Of a stretch of DNA of 64,000 bases, positions 52,284-61,816 are shown in pieces. The number at the start of each line of letters is the position of its first letter. Within the stretch, counting starts at the first letter, position 1. The notes under the pieces were generated by a model that was not told the DNA's origin, did not search any database, and saw only the letters and a program-made list of their open reading frames with translations. A program made the position numbers and the translations under genes. Where the stretch lies: NCBI GenBank assembly GCA_016787445.1, contig JAEUTQ010000012.1, positions 1 to 64,000 of the forward strand. The letters run 5' to 3'. This stretch comes from Bacteroidia bacterium (GTDB lineage Bacteria; Bacteroidota; Bacteroidia; B-17B0; Aurantibacillaceae).

Positions 52284-53591
52284 ATGATAAGTTCTATTGC
52301 CTTTATTATTCTGTTTGTTGCCGCAACAGCTTTTTTTATTTACAACGCTCGCAAAGTTCGCCGTAACATTTTACTGGGGAAAAACATCGACTTAAGCGAT
52401 AATCGAGCTGAGCGTATAAAAACCATGACCATGGTAGCCCTTGGCCAAAGTAAGATGGTAACTCGTCCGGTTTCGGCTACCATGCATATTTTGGTTTATG
52501 TCGGCTTCGTTTTAATTAATGTTGAAGTGCTGGAAATGTTTGTAGATGGAATTTTTCATCAGCACCGTGCGTTCTCTTTCATGGGAGGTTTTTATAATTT
52601 CTTAATCGGATTCTTCGAAATTTTAGCGCTTGGCGTTTTTATTGGTGTTGTTGTTTTTTGGTTCAGAAGAAATGTGGTGAAGGTGAAACGTTTCTTGAAT
52701 AATGAATTGAAAGGTTTTCCAAGTTTTGATGCCAATGCTATTTTGATAGCTGAAACATTATTAATGAGTGCATTGTTTTTAATGAACGCTGCAGATCAGG
52801 TATTGCAATTCCGCGGTCACGATCATTATCACCAGGCCGGCTCATTCCCGGTAAGTCAGATTTTAGTTCCGGCTGTTGCAGGCTTATCGGATGGTACCTT
52901 AATTTTCATTGAGCGATTCTGCTGGTGGTTTCACATTATCGGAATTTTTGCCTTCTTAAATTGGTTGCCATATTCTAAACATTTCCATATTATATTGGCT
53001 TTCCCTAATACATTTTTCTCTAATTTAAAAGCAAAGGGAAGTTTCAAAAATTTATTTGAAGTAACAGATGTGGTGAAACCAAATTTCGATCCTGCCTATC
53101 AACCACAATTAGATCCTAATGCTCCGGTAAAATTCGGTGCTAAAGATGTTACCGATTTAACATGGAAACAATTACTCGATGCATACACCTGTACCGAATG
53201 CGGACGATGTACCAGTTCTTGTCCGCAGAATATCACCGGTAAAAAATTGTCTCCACGTAAAATTATGATGGATACCCGCGACCGATTAGTGGAAGTTGGG
53301 AAAAACATCGATAAGAATGGCGGAACATTTGTAGATGATGGAAAATCATTAATGGGAGATTATATTACATCAGAAGAAATTTGGGCATGCAACACCTGCA
53401 ATGCTTGTGTTCAGGAATGCCCGGTGAATATCGATCCATTATCAATCATTATGGATTTAAGACATCAATTAGTATTAGAACAAAGTTCTGCACCAACCGA
53501 ACTAAACGGTATGTTCAGTAACTTAGAAAATAACGGCGCTCCTTGGCAGTTTTCTCCTGCTGATCGCGCTAATTGGATTAACGAAAATTAA
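52284..53591 (+). CDS. Membrane Fe-S oxidoreductase (HdrC/NarI-like)
   Basis: A 435-residue protein with an N-terminal integral-membrane part (about five helices, residues 1-240) with His residues that could bind haem, and a C-terminal dicluster ferredoxin domain. The two [4Fe-4S] sites are CTECGRCTSSCP and CNTCNACVQECP. The layout matches HdrC/GlpC-like subunits joined to a NarI-like membrane segment. It likely passes electrons to or from the quinone pool with the HdrB-like protein two genes downstream. The redox partner is unknown. Confidence 0.85.
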   Translation: MISSIAFIILFVAATAFFIYNARKVRRNILLGKNIDLSDNRAERIKTMTMVALGQSKMVTRPVSATMHILVYVGFVLINVEVLEMFVDGIFHQHRAFSFMGGFYNFLIGFFEILALGVFIGVVVFWFRRNVVKVKRFLNNELKGFPSFDANAILIAETLLMSALFLMNAADQVLQFRGHDHYHQAGSFPVSQILVPAVAGLSDGTLIFIERFCWWFHIIGIFAFLNWLPYSKHFHIILAFPNTFFSNLKAKGSFKNLFEVTDVVKPNFDPAYQPQLDPNAPVKFGAKDVTDLTWKQLLDAYTCTECGRCTSSCPQNITGKKLSPRKIMMDTRDRLVEVGKNIDKNGGTFVDDGKSLMGDYITSEEIWACNTCNACVQECPVNIDPLSIIMDLRHQLVLEQSSAPTELNGMFSNLENNGAPWQFSPADRANWINEN

Positions 53592-53599
53592 TAAGGAAT

Positions 53600-54016
53600 A
53601 TGAGTAAGTTGATTGAAATTGAAGAGAACGGAATGAAATTAAGTCCGGTTTTACCTGAGCATATTAAAAATTATTTGATTGATATTGATGGTACTATTTG
53701 TGATGATATTCCCAATGAAGAACCGGAAAGAATGGCTACTGCTCAATTGTATCCGGAAGCATTGGTTACTTTAAACAAATGGTTTGATGAAGGACATGTC
53801 ATTACTTTTTTTACCAGCCGTACCGAAGAGCACAGAGCTGTAACGGAGCAATGGTTAAAAGATAACGGATTTAAATATCATGGCTTATTAATGGGTAAAC
53901 CCCGTGGTGGAAATTATCATTGGGTGGATAACCATATGGTGCGTGCAACCCGTTACACAGGGAGGTTTACAGATTTAGTAGAGAAAGAAACAACAATTCA
54001 AGTATTTCAGAATTAA
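53600..54016 (+). CDS. Small HAD-family phosphatase
   Basis: A 138-residue HAD-like hydrolase. Motif I is IDIDGTICDD (nucleophile Asp near residue 31), motif II is the FFTSR region with Thr/Ser, and motif III or IV includes WVDNHM. It is too short to carry a large cap domain. It sits between the two Fe-S genes with 8- and 12-base gaps, so it is very likely co-transcribed with them, but no functional link is obvious. Confidence 0.75.
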   Translation: MSKLIEIEENGMKLSPVLPEHIKNYLIDIDGTICDDIPNEEPERMATAQLYPEALVTLNKWFDEGHVITFFTSRTEEHRAVTEQWLKDNGFKYHGLLMGKPRGGNYHWVDNHMVRATRYTGRFTDLVEKETTIQVFQN

Positions 54017-54028
54017 TCAGCATTTACA

Positions 54029-54823
54029 ATGAGTAATACGCCAATTAAAGTACCAACCATGGCCGAGATGATGGCAAATGGTGAAACGCCTGAGGTTTTA
54101 TTTTGGGTGGGTTGTTCCGGAAGTTTCGATGACCGTGCAAAAAAAATAACGAAGGCTATCGTTCGAATTTTGAATCATGTTAACATTAAGTTTGCTGTTT
54201 TAGGAACTGAGGAAACTTGTACTGGCGACCCTGCAAAGCGCGCCGGTAATGAGTTTTTATTTCAAATGCAGGCTTTCCAAAACATCACTGTACTTAATAA
54301 TTATAACGTTAAGAAGATTGTAACCGGTTGTCCGCATTGTTTCAATACATTAAAGAATGAATATCCTGAATTGGGCGGTAAATACGAAGTGGTGCATCAT
54401 ACACAATTGGTACAGGATTTAATCAATCAAGGTAAATTGAAAGTGAACGGCGGTTCATTCAAAGGAAAGAAGATTGTTTATCACGACCCTTGTTATTTAG
54501 GAAGAGCTAATGATGTTTATGAAGCGCCGCGTGAGGTGATTCAGAAGTTAGATGTGGAATTGGCAGAAATGAAACGCAGTAAAGCAAGAGGATTATGTTG
54601 CGGAGCAGGCGGAGCACAAATGTTTAAGGAAGCAGAGAAGGGAAATAAGGAAGTAAGCACCGAAAGAGCAGAGGAGGCTTTAGCATTAAATCCGGATGTA
54701 ATTGCGGTTGGTTGTCCGTTTTGCAATACCATGATGACAGATGGCGTTAAACATTTTAATAAAGAGGATAAAACAAAAGTATTGGACGTTGCGGAACTTA
54801 TTGCAACTGCCAACGATTTATAA
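54029..54823 (+). CDS. HdrB-like CCG-domain Fe-S oxidoreductase
   Basis: A 264-residue protein with two CCG-type cluster motifs: GCPHC-type Cys in TGCPHCFNTL (near 105) and CCGAGG (near 191), plus GCPFCNTM (near 236). These Cys-rich motifs bind unusual [4Fe-4S] clusters in HdrB and GlpC-like reductases. With the HdrC-like protein at 52284-53591 it forms a putative membrane-bound electron-transfer pair. It is likely the last gene before the TPR lipoprotein, after a 38-base gap. Confidence 0.85.
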   Translation: MSNTPIKVPTMAEMMANGETPEVLFWVGCSGSFDDRAKKITKAIVRILNHVNIKFAVLGTEETCTGDPAKRAGNEFLFQMQAFQNITVLNNYNVKKIVTGCPHCFNTLKNEYPELGGKYEVVHHTQLVQDLINQGKLKVNGGSFKGKKIVYHDPCYLGRANDVYEAPREVIQKLDVELAEMKRSKARGLCCGAGGAQMFKEAEKGNKEVSTERAEEALALNPDVIAVGCPFCNTMMTDGVKHFNKEDKTKVLDVAELIATANDL

Positions 54824-54861
54824 AACCAATTGCTTTCCCCGGGCAATATAATTTTAATAGC

Positions 54862-55893
54862 ATGAAAATTTTGAAATCAGTTACGGTAATTCTTGCCGCA
54901 TTCTTGATGTTTTCCTGTAAATCGGGCGAAAACAAAGAAGTAGTTAAACAAGAAATCAAAGATTCGTTAATAGAAAAATTAAATTCACCTGAATTAAAAG
55001 CAGTGAATGAAAAATTAAAGAACGATCCTAATAATGCCGAATTATATAATGAACGGGCTAAGATTTATATTCGTTTAAAGCAGTTCGATGCGGCCATTGG
55101 TGATGCACAACGTTCGTTGAAAATTGATAGTACGAATGCCAACTATCATCTTACGTTGGTAGATGCTTATTTTGCCGATAACAAAACGCGTCAGGCAAAG
55201 GAAACATTGGAGTTAGTAGCAAAAAAATTTCCTGATAACATAGAAGGTCTTTTAAAATTAGGAGAGCTCTTCTTTTTGGTGCGCCAATATGAAAGTGCGT
55301 TAACGCAAATTAATAAAGCATTAAAGATTGATGAAAACATGGCACGAGCCTATTATTTGAAAGGTTCTGTATTTAAAGAGATGGGCGATACAACCAAAGC
55401 CATCTCGAGTATGCAAACAGCCATTGAACAGGATAACAAATATTTTGACGCTTTTGTGGATGTAGGGTTGCTTTATGCAGTGAAGAAAAATCCTCTCGCA
55501 TTTCAATATTTCGATAATGCTCTTCGCTTAAAGCCGGGTAATGATAATGTAATGTATGCAAAGGCAAAACTTTTGCAGGATATGAATAAAATTCCGGAAG
55601 CCATTGCTGAATATGAAAGAATGCTCGCTATCAATAAAGATAATACCATGGTACTCTATAACATGGGAGCTATTTATCTGGATAGAAAGAAAGATGCAGA
55701 GAAAGCGGTTGATTATTTTTCAAAAGCCATTGCTGTGGATCCAAAATATACCGAAGCCTATTTCGCGAGAGGAGTTTGTTATGAAGTATTGAAGGATATT
55801 TCAAACGCTAAAGCCGACTATAACATGTGTTTGCAGGTTACTCCAAATTACGAGATGGCTATTGAGGCATTGAATAATCTCGAGAAGAAATAA
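54862..55893 (+). CDS. TPR lipoprotein
   Basis: A 343-residue lipoprotein with signal peptide ending LMFSC (Cys19). About eight TPR repeats follow (about residues 55-340), such as ALTQINKALKIDENMARAYYLKG. TPR repeats bind partner proteins; the partner is unknown. The 3' end is 1 base from the convergent M42 gene. Confidence 0.82.
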   Translation: MKILKSVTVILAAFLMFSCKSGENKEVVKQEIKDSLIEKLNSPELKAVNEKLKNDPNNAELYNERAKIYIRLKQFDAAIGDAQRSLKIDSTNANYHLTLVDAYFADNKTRQAKETLELVAKKFPDNIEGLLKLGELFFLVRQYESALTQINKALKIDENMARAYYLKGSVFKEMGDTTKAISSMQTAIEQDNKYFDAFVDVGLLYAVKKNPLAFQYFDNALRLKPGNDNVMYAKAKLLQDMNKIPEAIAEYERMLAINKDNTMVLYNMGAIYLDRKKDAEKAVDYFSKAIAVDPKYTEAYFARGVCYEVLKDISNAKADYNMCLQVTPNYEMAIEALNNLEKK

Positions 55894-55894
55894 A

Positions 55895-56842
55895 TCAGAG
55901 TTCTTTCATTAACATTTTGTAGAGCGATAACATGCTCTCAATATCTTTCTTGTGTACTTTTTCATCCGGTGTGTGTACGTTTTGCTCTCCGGCACCTACA
56001 AAGCACCAATCCCACGGATGTTCCGACATTTGTAATTCTTTCGCGTCACTGCCACCGCTTCCTTCTACTTCCAGTTGATGCGGAATATTATGTTTTTTGG
56101 CAAGATGAATAATCTTATTCACGAAACTTCTTCTTGGAACTAAACTATCGCGTAGCGAAATAACAGCGCCTTTACCGGCATGGACTCCATCGGATATCCA
56201 TGATATATCTGAAATGAGTGCTTGAAACACATTGTATTTTTCAGCTAAAAATTTTTGCAAAAATGTAACGCTGCCTCCGCCATGTTCTTCCCAACAACTA
56301 AATACGATGGCTCCGTCTTTTAAAGTTTCTGCGGTTTTTAAAGCATTGTAAATTCCTAATCGATTATCCATGTAGCAACACTGAATGTAATCTTTGTCTT
56401 CTCTCCAATTAGGTTTAAATGTAAGTTCGGTACCTCTTTCTAAATCGCGTTTGAATTTATAAGCTAGAGTAGAGTAGCCATGCTTATCTTTTTTAACATC
56501 GAGTTCCACTTCTGCTTTTCCCTTTGAATCTTCTCCCACTAATTTAAATCCGCTTTTACAAAGTGGTCCGCCAATTTTCACTAACTGTTTTCCGTATCTA
56601 ACGGTGAAGCCAATACTGTCCATGTGCGCAAAAACAGCAGTACGCGGTTTACCGAAAATTAATACAATGCAATCTTGAAAGCCTTTACCGTGAAAAATTT
56701 TAGGTTGGTGCTTCCAGTTTTTTTTATTTTTTTTAATGTATTCCAATAAAAAATCTTTCATGGCCACTTCATTTCCTGAAGGAGCATGAATAGAGCACAT
56801 CGTTTTTACAAGTTCGTAATCGGATTTTTTTGTCTTTGTCAT
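55895..56842 (-). CDS. M42-family aminopeptidase-like metallohydrolase
   Basis: A 315-residue zinc-type peptidase of the M42 family (glutamyl aminopeptidase/cellulase M). The motifs in order are HMDSIG (first metal His/Asp), CCYMDNRLG with the bridging Asp, EEHGG with catalytic Glu residues, SDIS with a metal Asp, and NVHTPDE with the final His. All metal residues are present. The preceding IMPACT gene shares one base with it (56842), so the two are likely coupled. Substrate specificity is unknown. Confidence 0.85.
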   Translation of the reverse strand: MTKTKKSDYELVKTMCSIHAPSGNEVAMKDFLLEYIKKNKKNWKHQPKIFHGKGFQDCIVLIFGKPRTAVFAHMDSIGFTVRYGKQLVKIGGPLCKSGFKLVGEDSKGKAEVELDVKKDKHGYSTLAYKFKRDLERGTELTFKPNWREDKDYIQCCYMDNRLGIYNALKTAETLKDGAIVFSCWEEHGGGSVTFLQKFLAEKYNVFQALISDISWISDGVHAGKGAVISLRDSLVPRRSFVNKIIHLAKKHNIPHQLEVEGSGGSDAKELQMSEHPWDWCFVGAGEQNVHTPDEKVHKKDIESMLSLYKMLMKEL

Positions 56843-57456
56843 TAGTGCGTTTTTAGGTACGTGAATTTTATTGGCGTAAGTTTCAGAATCTGTTCTTCAA
56901 CTTGGTCATTATAACTTTTTCTTACATCAAATATAATCACACAATTTGATTCGTAATCATTTGAAATTATTTTACAATGATTGTCACGCAAGACGCGCAT
57001 TACAGAATTCATTTGCTCGAAGCTAAATTCTACTCTATACTGGAATAAAATGTGTTTCTCAATAATTTCTGCATTTTTAAGTGCATCGGCCGCTGCTTCC
57101 CGATAGGCATTAATTAAACCGCTAACACCAAGTAATGTTCCGCCAAAGTATCGGGCAACAACAATCAGAACATCCGTTAAATCTTTGGACTGTATTTGCC
57201 CGAGTATAGGTTTGCCTGCTGAATTATTTGGCTCTCCATCGTCATTAGCCCTGTAAGCAGCTTTATCGGCACCTAAACGCCAGGCGTAGCAATGATGATT
57301 AGCCCCATGATGTTCTTTTTTTAATTGACTAATAATTTCTTTGATTTCAGCTTCTGTTTTTACAGGGAAAGCAAAGCCTAAAAACTTGCTACCCCTGTCT
57401 TTGAAGACGCCTTCTGATGCTTTTTGGATTGTAAAATATGAGTCGTCGAAGAGCAT
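56842..57456 (-). CDS. IMPACT (YigZ) family protein
   Basis: A protein of about 204 residues from the preferred ATG at 57456. An in-frame longer form begins at 57522, but its first 22 residues are unlike the family. Motifs KFLGFAFPV, HHCYAWRLG and DDGEPNNSAGKPILGQI identify the UPF0029/IMPACT domain, with an EF-G-like C-terminal domain. Function is poorly known; eukaryotic IMPACT regulates translation. It is coupled to the M42 gene. Confidence 0.88.
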   Translation of the reverse strand: MLFDDSYFTIQKASEGVFKDRGSKFLGFAFPVKTEAEIKEIISQLKKEHHGANHHCYAWRLGADKAAYRANDDGEPNNSAGKPILGQIQSKDLTDVLIVVARYFGGTLLGVSGLINAYREAAADALKNAEIIEKHILFQYRVEFSFEQMNSVMRVLRDNHCKIISNDYESNCVIIFDVRKSYNDQVEEQILKLTPIKFTYLKTH

Positions 57457-57717
57457 TATTAATATCGCAAAGCAAGTTAATTTTATCAATAAATGCCAGA
57501 TGAAACAGTAAATAATCTGCAAGGGGGCAGCACCTAACTAAAATATTTATTTTCAGTCAAATAGTTCAGGATTTTACCTCAAATTCTGTTCATAAGCTGT
57601 TAATTATAGCCGACTGGCCATTCTATTGAGTGAAACATAGGCTTGCCTTATTTGAAAATGGGGTAATTCCCTCCCTATTTCACTAAATTTATTACAATGA
57701 TTGCAAAAATCCATCCC

Positions 57718-60700
57718 ATGAAGAATCTTATTAAATTTTCGGCCATTGCATTTGCTATGTTAACTGTTAACTTGGTAAATGCTCAAATAAAAAATGAACC
57801 GCTTTGGGGTACGCCATGTAAAGAATGTTTAGAGCCTGTAGGGAATTCTCAAAAGGGTTCTCCTGCGTCAGTTCAAAACGGAAACGCAACGATTGCTACA
57901 AGTTATACAACTACAGCATGCGGATTAAATTTTACGACAGCGAGTGTTCGATTGCATGCCCGTTCGTTTGGTGCAGTTACACCTGCAACAGGTCTTGCTC
58001 AACCAGCCACAATGGCTATTTCAGGGATGCCAGCCTGTTTCCAAGTTTTAAAAGCTTTTTTATATATAGGTGGTTCCGGTAACGGTAGCGCTTTTAATGT
58101 GAATTTTACTAATCCGGCAGCAACTGCAAGTACAGTTCCTGCTACTATGATAGGAAGTGACGTAGATAAATGTTGGAGTTTCCCAGGAACTTATAATTAT
58201 CGTTGCGATGTTACAGCATTGATTTCAGGGAATGGTAATTATGTTATTAGTGGAGTTCCTGTAAATGCAACAGCTAAAACTATGGATATGGATGGCGCAA
58301 CTTTATTTATTATTTATTCTGATCCAAATCAAACCTTTACCGGAAGTATTATGATCGGTGATGGTTGTATGGTAATGAAAGGCGGAACTAAAACAGCAAA
58401 CCTTACAGGTTTTAATGTTTGTGGACCTACATCTTTGACAACAAATTTTATGGCGGTTACTGATTTGCAAAAAATCGCAGCTACTCCTGTTTACCTTAAC
58501 TCAGCAACTGCGAATTTCACACAGCCTGTGGCTAGTCAGCAAGTGTATGACTACATTCAACAACCTGGTGCTCCAGCCGTAGCAGGACAAACATCCGCAA
58601 CTTACGGTGTTCAAAATTCAAGTGACTGTTGGAATTTAGTTTTCGCAGGTATGTATTGGAGAACTGCTTGTAACGTTTGTACAATTTCTAACCTTACTGT
58701 TTCGGCTGTTACTTCTTCTTCTTGTTCGGCCGGTTCTGCAACTGCTAATGTATCCGGTGGTACAGCTCCATATTCTTACACTTGGAGTCCTGCAGGTGGA
58801 AACGCACAAAGTATTACCAATATGCCTTCAGGTACATATACTGTTAATGTGAAGGATGCTACAGGTTGTAAAACAGGAACAGCTACAGTGTTGGTAAATG
58901 CAGCAGCTGGACCTACAATTACAGCTAACGCAGGCACTATTTGCGCAGGTAGTTCAGTGAACTTAACTGCTAACGGTGCTTCTACCTATACGTGGAGCCC
59001 TGGTACCGGATTGAATACAACTAACGGTCCGGCTGTAACGGCAAATCCTGCTGCTACTACAGTTTATTCTATCAGTGGAACGAATGCTTTAGGTTGTGTT
59101 GCCACCATTACAACACAGGTAACCGTAAATCCAATGCCTGTACCGGTTATTAATAGTAATAGCCCCGTTTGTTTAAATGCACCATTGAATTTAACTTCTG
59201 GTGGAGGAACAACTTATGCATGGAGCGGACCAAACGCTTTCACTTCAACATTACAAAATCCTACAGTTGCAGCCGCTACAACAGCTGATGCCGGAGTGTA
59301 TACAGTGACTGTAACTTCATTAGGATGTTCATCAACAGCTACAACTAACGTTGCGGTATTAACGCCTTCAACAACGGCTACTAATACCGGAGCGTATTGT
59401 GCCGGTGCAACTATTCAATTAAATGGTGGCGCAGCAACATCTTATAGCTGGACGGGCCCGGGTGGATTTACATCTAACTTACAAAACCCAACTATTGCTG
59501 CTTCAACAACTGCGATGAGTGGAACTTATAATTTATTAGTTTCAATTGGTTCATGTACTGCAGCAGCTTCAACTAACGTTGTTGTTAATGCGTTGCCGGT
59601 TCCAAACGCAATTAGTAATAGTCCGGTTTGTGCGAACGATCAAATTACATTCACAGGTTCAGGTGGAACAACGTATACATGGACTGGCCCTGCTTATAAC
59701 TCTAATCAACAAAATCCGGTAATAGCTTCTTCAACTGCTGCAAATGCCGGTACATATACATTAACGGTAACCGATGCTAATAGCTGTGTAAACTCAACAA
59801 CAGTAAATGTTGTTGTAAATCCGCTTCCTTTTATAACGGTTAACAGCCCTGTAACTTGTTTGAATACTTCATTTACTTTATCTGCAACTGGTGGCTCAAC
59901 ATATGCATGGAGTGGTCCGGGTGGATTTACTTCTAACCAGCAAAATGCGGTTCTTACCAATGCAGCGGCATCTATGTCTGGTGTTTATACTGTTACCGTA
60001 ACTACTGCGAATAACTGTGTGTCAACCGCCACAACTAACGCGCAAGTATTACCATTGCCTAATCCTCAAATCAACAGCAACTCACCTGTTTGTGTGGGTA
60101 ACGCGTTAATTTTAACAGGAAGTGGTGGTGCAACATTTGCTTGGAGCGGCCCGAATAGTTTTGTAAGTGCTCAACAAAATCCAACAATAGCAAACGTAAC
60201 ATTAGCTGAAGCCGGCGTTTATACTTTATTAGTTTCTTCCGGAACTTGTACTGCAAGTACTACTGCTACAATTGTTATAAATCCATTACCAACTCCGCAA
60301 ATCGTAGTAAATACTCCGGTTTGTGTTGGACAAACTTTAAACTTTAGTGGTAGTGGTGGTGTAACCTATAGCTGGAACGGTCCGGGCTTTATTAATAACA
60401 CGCAAAACCCTTCAATTCCTGCCGCCACAATGTTTAATAATGGAACATTTGTGTTAACAGTTACCGATGCAAATAATTGTACTAATTCAACCACTCAGAA
60501 TGTGGTGGTAAATCCTTTACCAAATGTAAATGCAACCGGCGCAACGGTGTGTGAAAACGCTAATGCAACTTTAAGCGCAGGCGGTGGAGTTACTTATTCA
60601 TGGAGTGGCCCCAATGGATTTACTTCAAATAGTCAAAATCCAATGCTGTCAAATGCACAATTGAATGTTTCAGGTCAATACACAGTTTTAGTGACGGATG

Positions 60701-61767
60701 CAAATACTTGTACGAATACAGCGGTAGCAACAATTATTGTAAATCCTGCTCCTGTGGCAACAATTAATAACAATAGCCCGATTTGCGTAAACAGCATGTT
60801 AAGCTTAAGTGGTTCGGGTGGAGTTAGCTATAGCTGGACAGGACCGAATGGATTTATTTCTACTTCTCAAAATCCAAACTTCAATGCAAGTTCAACAGCT
60901 TACTCAGGAAATTATGTGCTCACAATTACAGATGCTAATGGATGTACTGCTTCTGCAACAACTGCAGCAACTATTAATCCGATTCCGAGTGTAGCAATTA
61001 ATGCGGTTCCTAATAGAGGATGTGCGCCTCTCTGTACTTCATTTAACTTAAATACAAGTCCTGGTATTCAAACCTACAATTGGAATTTAGGAAATGGAAT
61101 TACCGGAAATAGTGCAACACAACAAACATGTTATGGAACAACAGGAGTTTATACTGTGAACGTTGTTGTATCAGATGCCATTGGTTGTACCAATAGCGCT
61201 TCTTACACCGTTGAAGTATTCCCTCAACCGGTTGCTGACTTTAACCATGCGCCAATTAAACCAATTATTAATGTGGATCCTGAAGTAACATTTACAGATG
61301 CTTCACATGGAGATTCGATTGTTAAATGGCAATGGTATTTCATGAATAATGCACAGTATACATCGACACAACAAAATCCAACATTCATGTATTCTGATCC
61401 GGGTACTTATGCGGTGGCCTTGGTTGTTACAAGTGATAAAGGTTGTATCGATACATTAGTGAGAATCGTTGAGGTAGGTGAAGACTTCGGAATTTACGTT
61501 CCAAATGCATTTACACCTAATGCCGATGGATTAAATGATGTGTTCCAGCCAAAAGGATTTGGCATTGTAAAATATCAATTACAAATCTTTGATCGTTGGG
61601 GTGAGAGAGTGTTTGAGACCAAGGAGTTTGAAAAGGGATGGGATGGAAAATTTGTTGGTCGCGGTGATAATATTTGCGAGCAAGGAACTTATACCTGGTT
61701 GATAAATGCAGTGAGTGTATTTGGAAAAGCTCACGAATTAAAAGGTCACGTAACCCTCATAAAATAA
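57718..61767 (+). CDS. Giant secreted Ig-like repeat protein with type B T9SS domain
   Basis: A 1349-residue exported protein from the ATG at 57718 (a start 7 codons earlier is possible, but this one begins the signal peptide MKNLIKFSAIAF...). The N-terminal 330 residues form a beta-rich head. A SprB-like repeat (TVNVKDATGC) lies at about 58700-58910. Then about nine Ig-like repeats of 72-78 residues follow (about 58915-60990), each with the pattern NSPVC, (W)SGPNGF, QNP, GxYTxxVTDxNxC and NPLP. Two PKD-like repeats come before the CHU_C/gliding-associated C-terminal domain (IYVPNAFTPNADGLNDVF, FDRWGERVFE). It is a likely surface adhesin or matrix protein exported by T9SS. Confidence 0.9.
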   Translation: MKNLIKFSAIAFAMLTVNLVNAQIKNEPLWGTPCKECLEPVGNSQKGSPASVQNGNATIATSYTTTACGLNFTTASVRLHARSFGAVTPATGLAQPATMAISGMPACFQVLKAFLYIGGSGNGSAFNVNFTNPAATASTVPATMIGSDVDKCWSFPGTYNYRCDVTALISGNGNYVISGVPVNATAKTMDMDGATLFIIYSDPNQTFTGSIMIGDGCMVMKGGTKTANLTGFNVCGPTSLTTNFMAVTDLQKIAATPVYLNSATANFTQPVASQQVYDYIQQPGAPAVAGQTSATYGVQNSSDCWNLVFAGMYWRTACNVCTISNLTVSAVTSSSCSAGSATANVSGGTAPYSYTWSPAGGNAQSITNMPSGTYTVNVKDATGCKTGTATVLVNAAAGPTITANAGTICAGSSVNLTANGASTYTWSPGTGLNTTNGPAVTANPAATTVYSISGTNALGCVATITTQVTVNPMPVPVINSNSPVCLNAPLNLTSGGGTTYAWSGPNAFTSTLQNPTVAAATTADAGVYTVTVTSLGCSSTATTNVAVLTPSTTATNTGAYCAGATIQLNGGAATSYSWTGPGGFTSNLQNPTIAASTTAMSGTYNLLVSIGSCTAAASTNVVVNALPVPNAISNSPVCANDQITFTGSGGTTYTWTGPAYNSNQQNPVIASSTAANAGTYTLTVTDANSCVNSTTVNVVVNPLPFITVNSPVTCLNTSFTLSATGGSTYAWSGPGGFTSNQQNAVLTNAAASMSGVYTVTVTTANNCVSTATTNAQVLPLPNPQINSNSPVCVGNALILTGSGGATFAWSGPNSFVSAQQNPTIANVTLAEAGVYTLLVSSGTCTASTTATIVINPLPTPQIVVNTPVCVGQTLNFSGSGGVTYSWNGPGFINNTQNPSIPAATMFNNGTFVLTVTDANNCTNSTTQNVVVNPLPNVNATGATVCENANATLSAGGGVTYSWSGPNGFTSNSQNPMLSNAQLNVSGQYTVLVTDANTCTNTAVATIIVNPAPVATINNNSPICVNSMLSLSGSGGVSYSWTGPNGFISTSQNPNFNASSTAYSGNYVLTITDANGCTASATTAATINPIPSVAINAVPNRGCAPLCTSFNLNTSPGIQTYNWNLGNGITGNSATQQTCYGTTGVYTVNVVVSDAIGCTNSASYTVEVFPQPVADFNHAPIKPIINVDPEVTFTDASHGDSIVKWQWYFMNNAQYTSTQQNPTFMYSDPGTYAVALVVTSDKGCIDTLVRIVEVGEDFGIYVPNAFTPNADGLNDVFQPKGFGIVKYQLQIFDRWGERVFETKEFEKGWDGKFVGRGDNICEQGTYTWLINAVSVFGKAHELKGHVTLIK
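58915..60990 (+). repeat. Tandem coding repeats of about 220-235 bp
   Basis: The Ig-like repeats of the giant protein form a tandem array at the DNA level. Recurring blocks include tggagtggcccgaat-like segments and caaaatccaac-like segments. Copies differ at many positions, so they are old or diversifying. Such arrays may misassemble with short reads. Confidence 0.8.
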
Positions 61768-61783
61768 TTGAGACAATAATCTT

Positions 61784-61814
61784 AAAAAGCCGCTTCCAAA
61801 GAAGCGGCTTTTTT
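61784..61814. terminator. Bidirectional terminator, giant protein / EamA gene
   Basis: aaaaagccgcttc (61784-61796) pairs perfectly with gaagcggcttttt (61801-61813) around caaa, giving a 13-bp stem. The A and T runs allow termination in both directions, for the giant protein gene and the convergent EamA gene. Confidence 0.9.
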
Positions 61815-61816
61815 AT

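Noticed and set aside
58915-60990. Tandem repeats as a non-coding satellite or CRISPR
   Set aside because: They stay in one reading frame of an Ig-like repeat protein and differ between copies.
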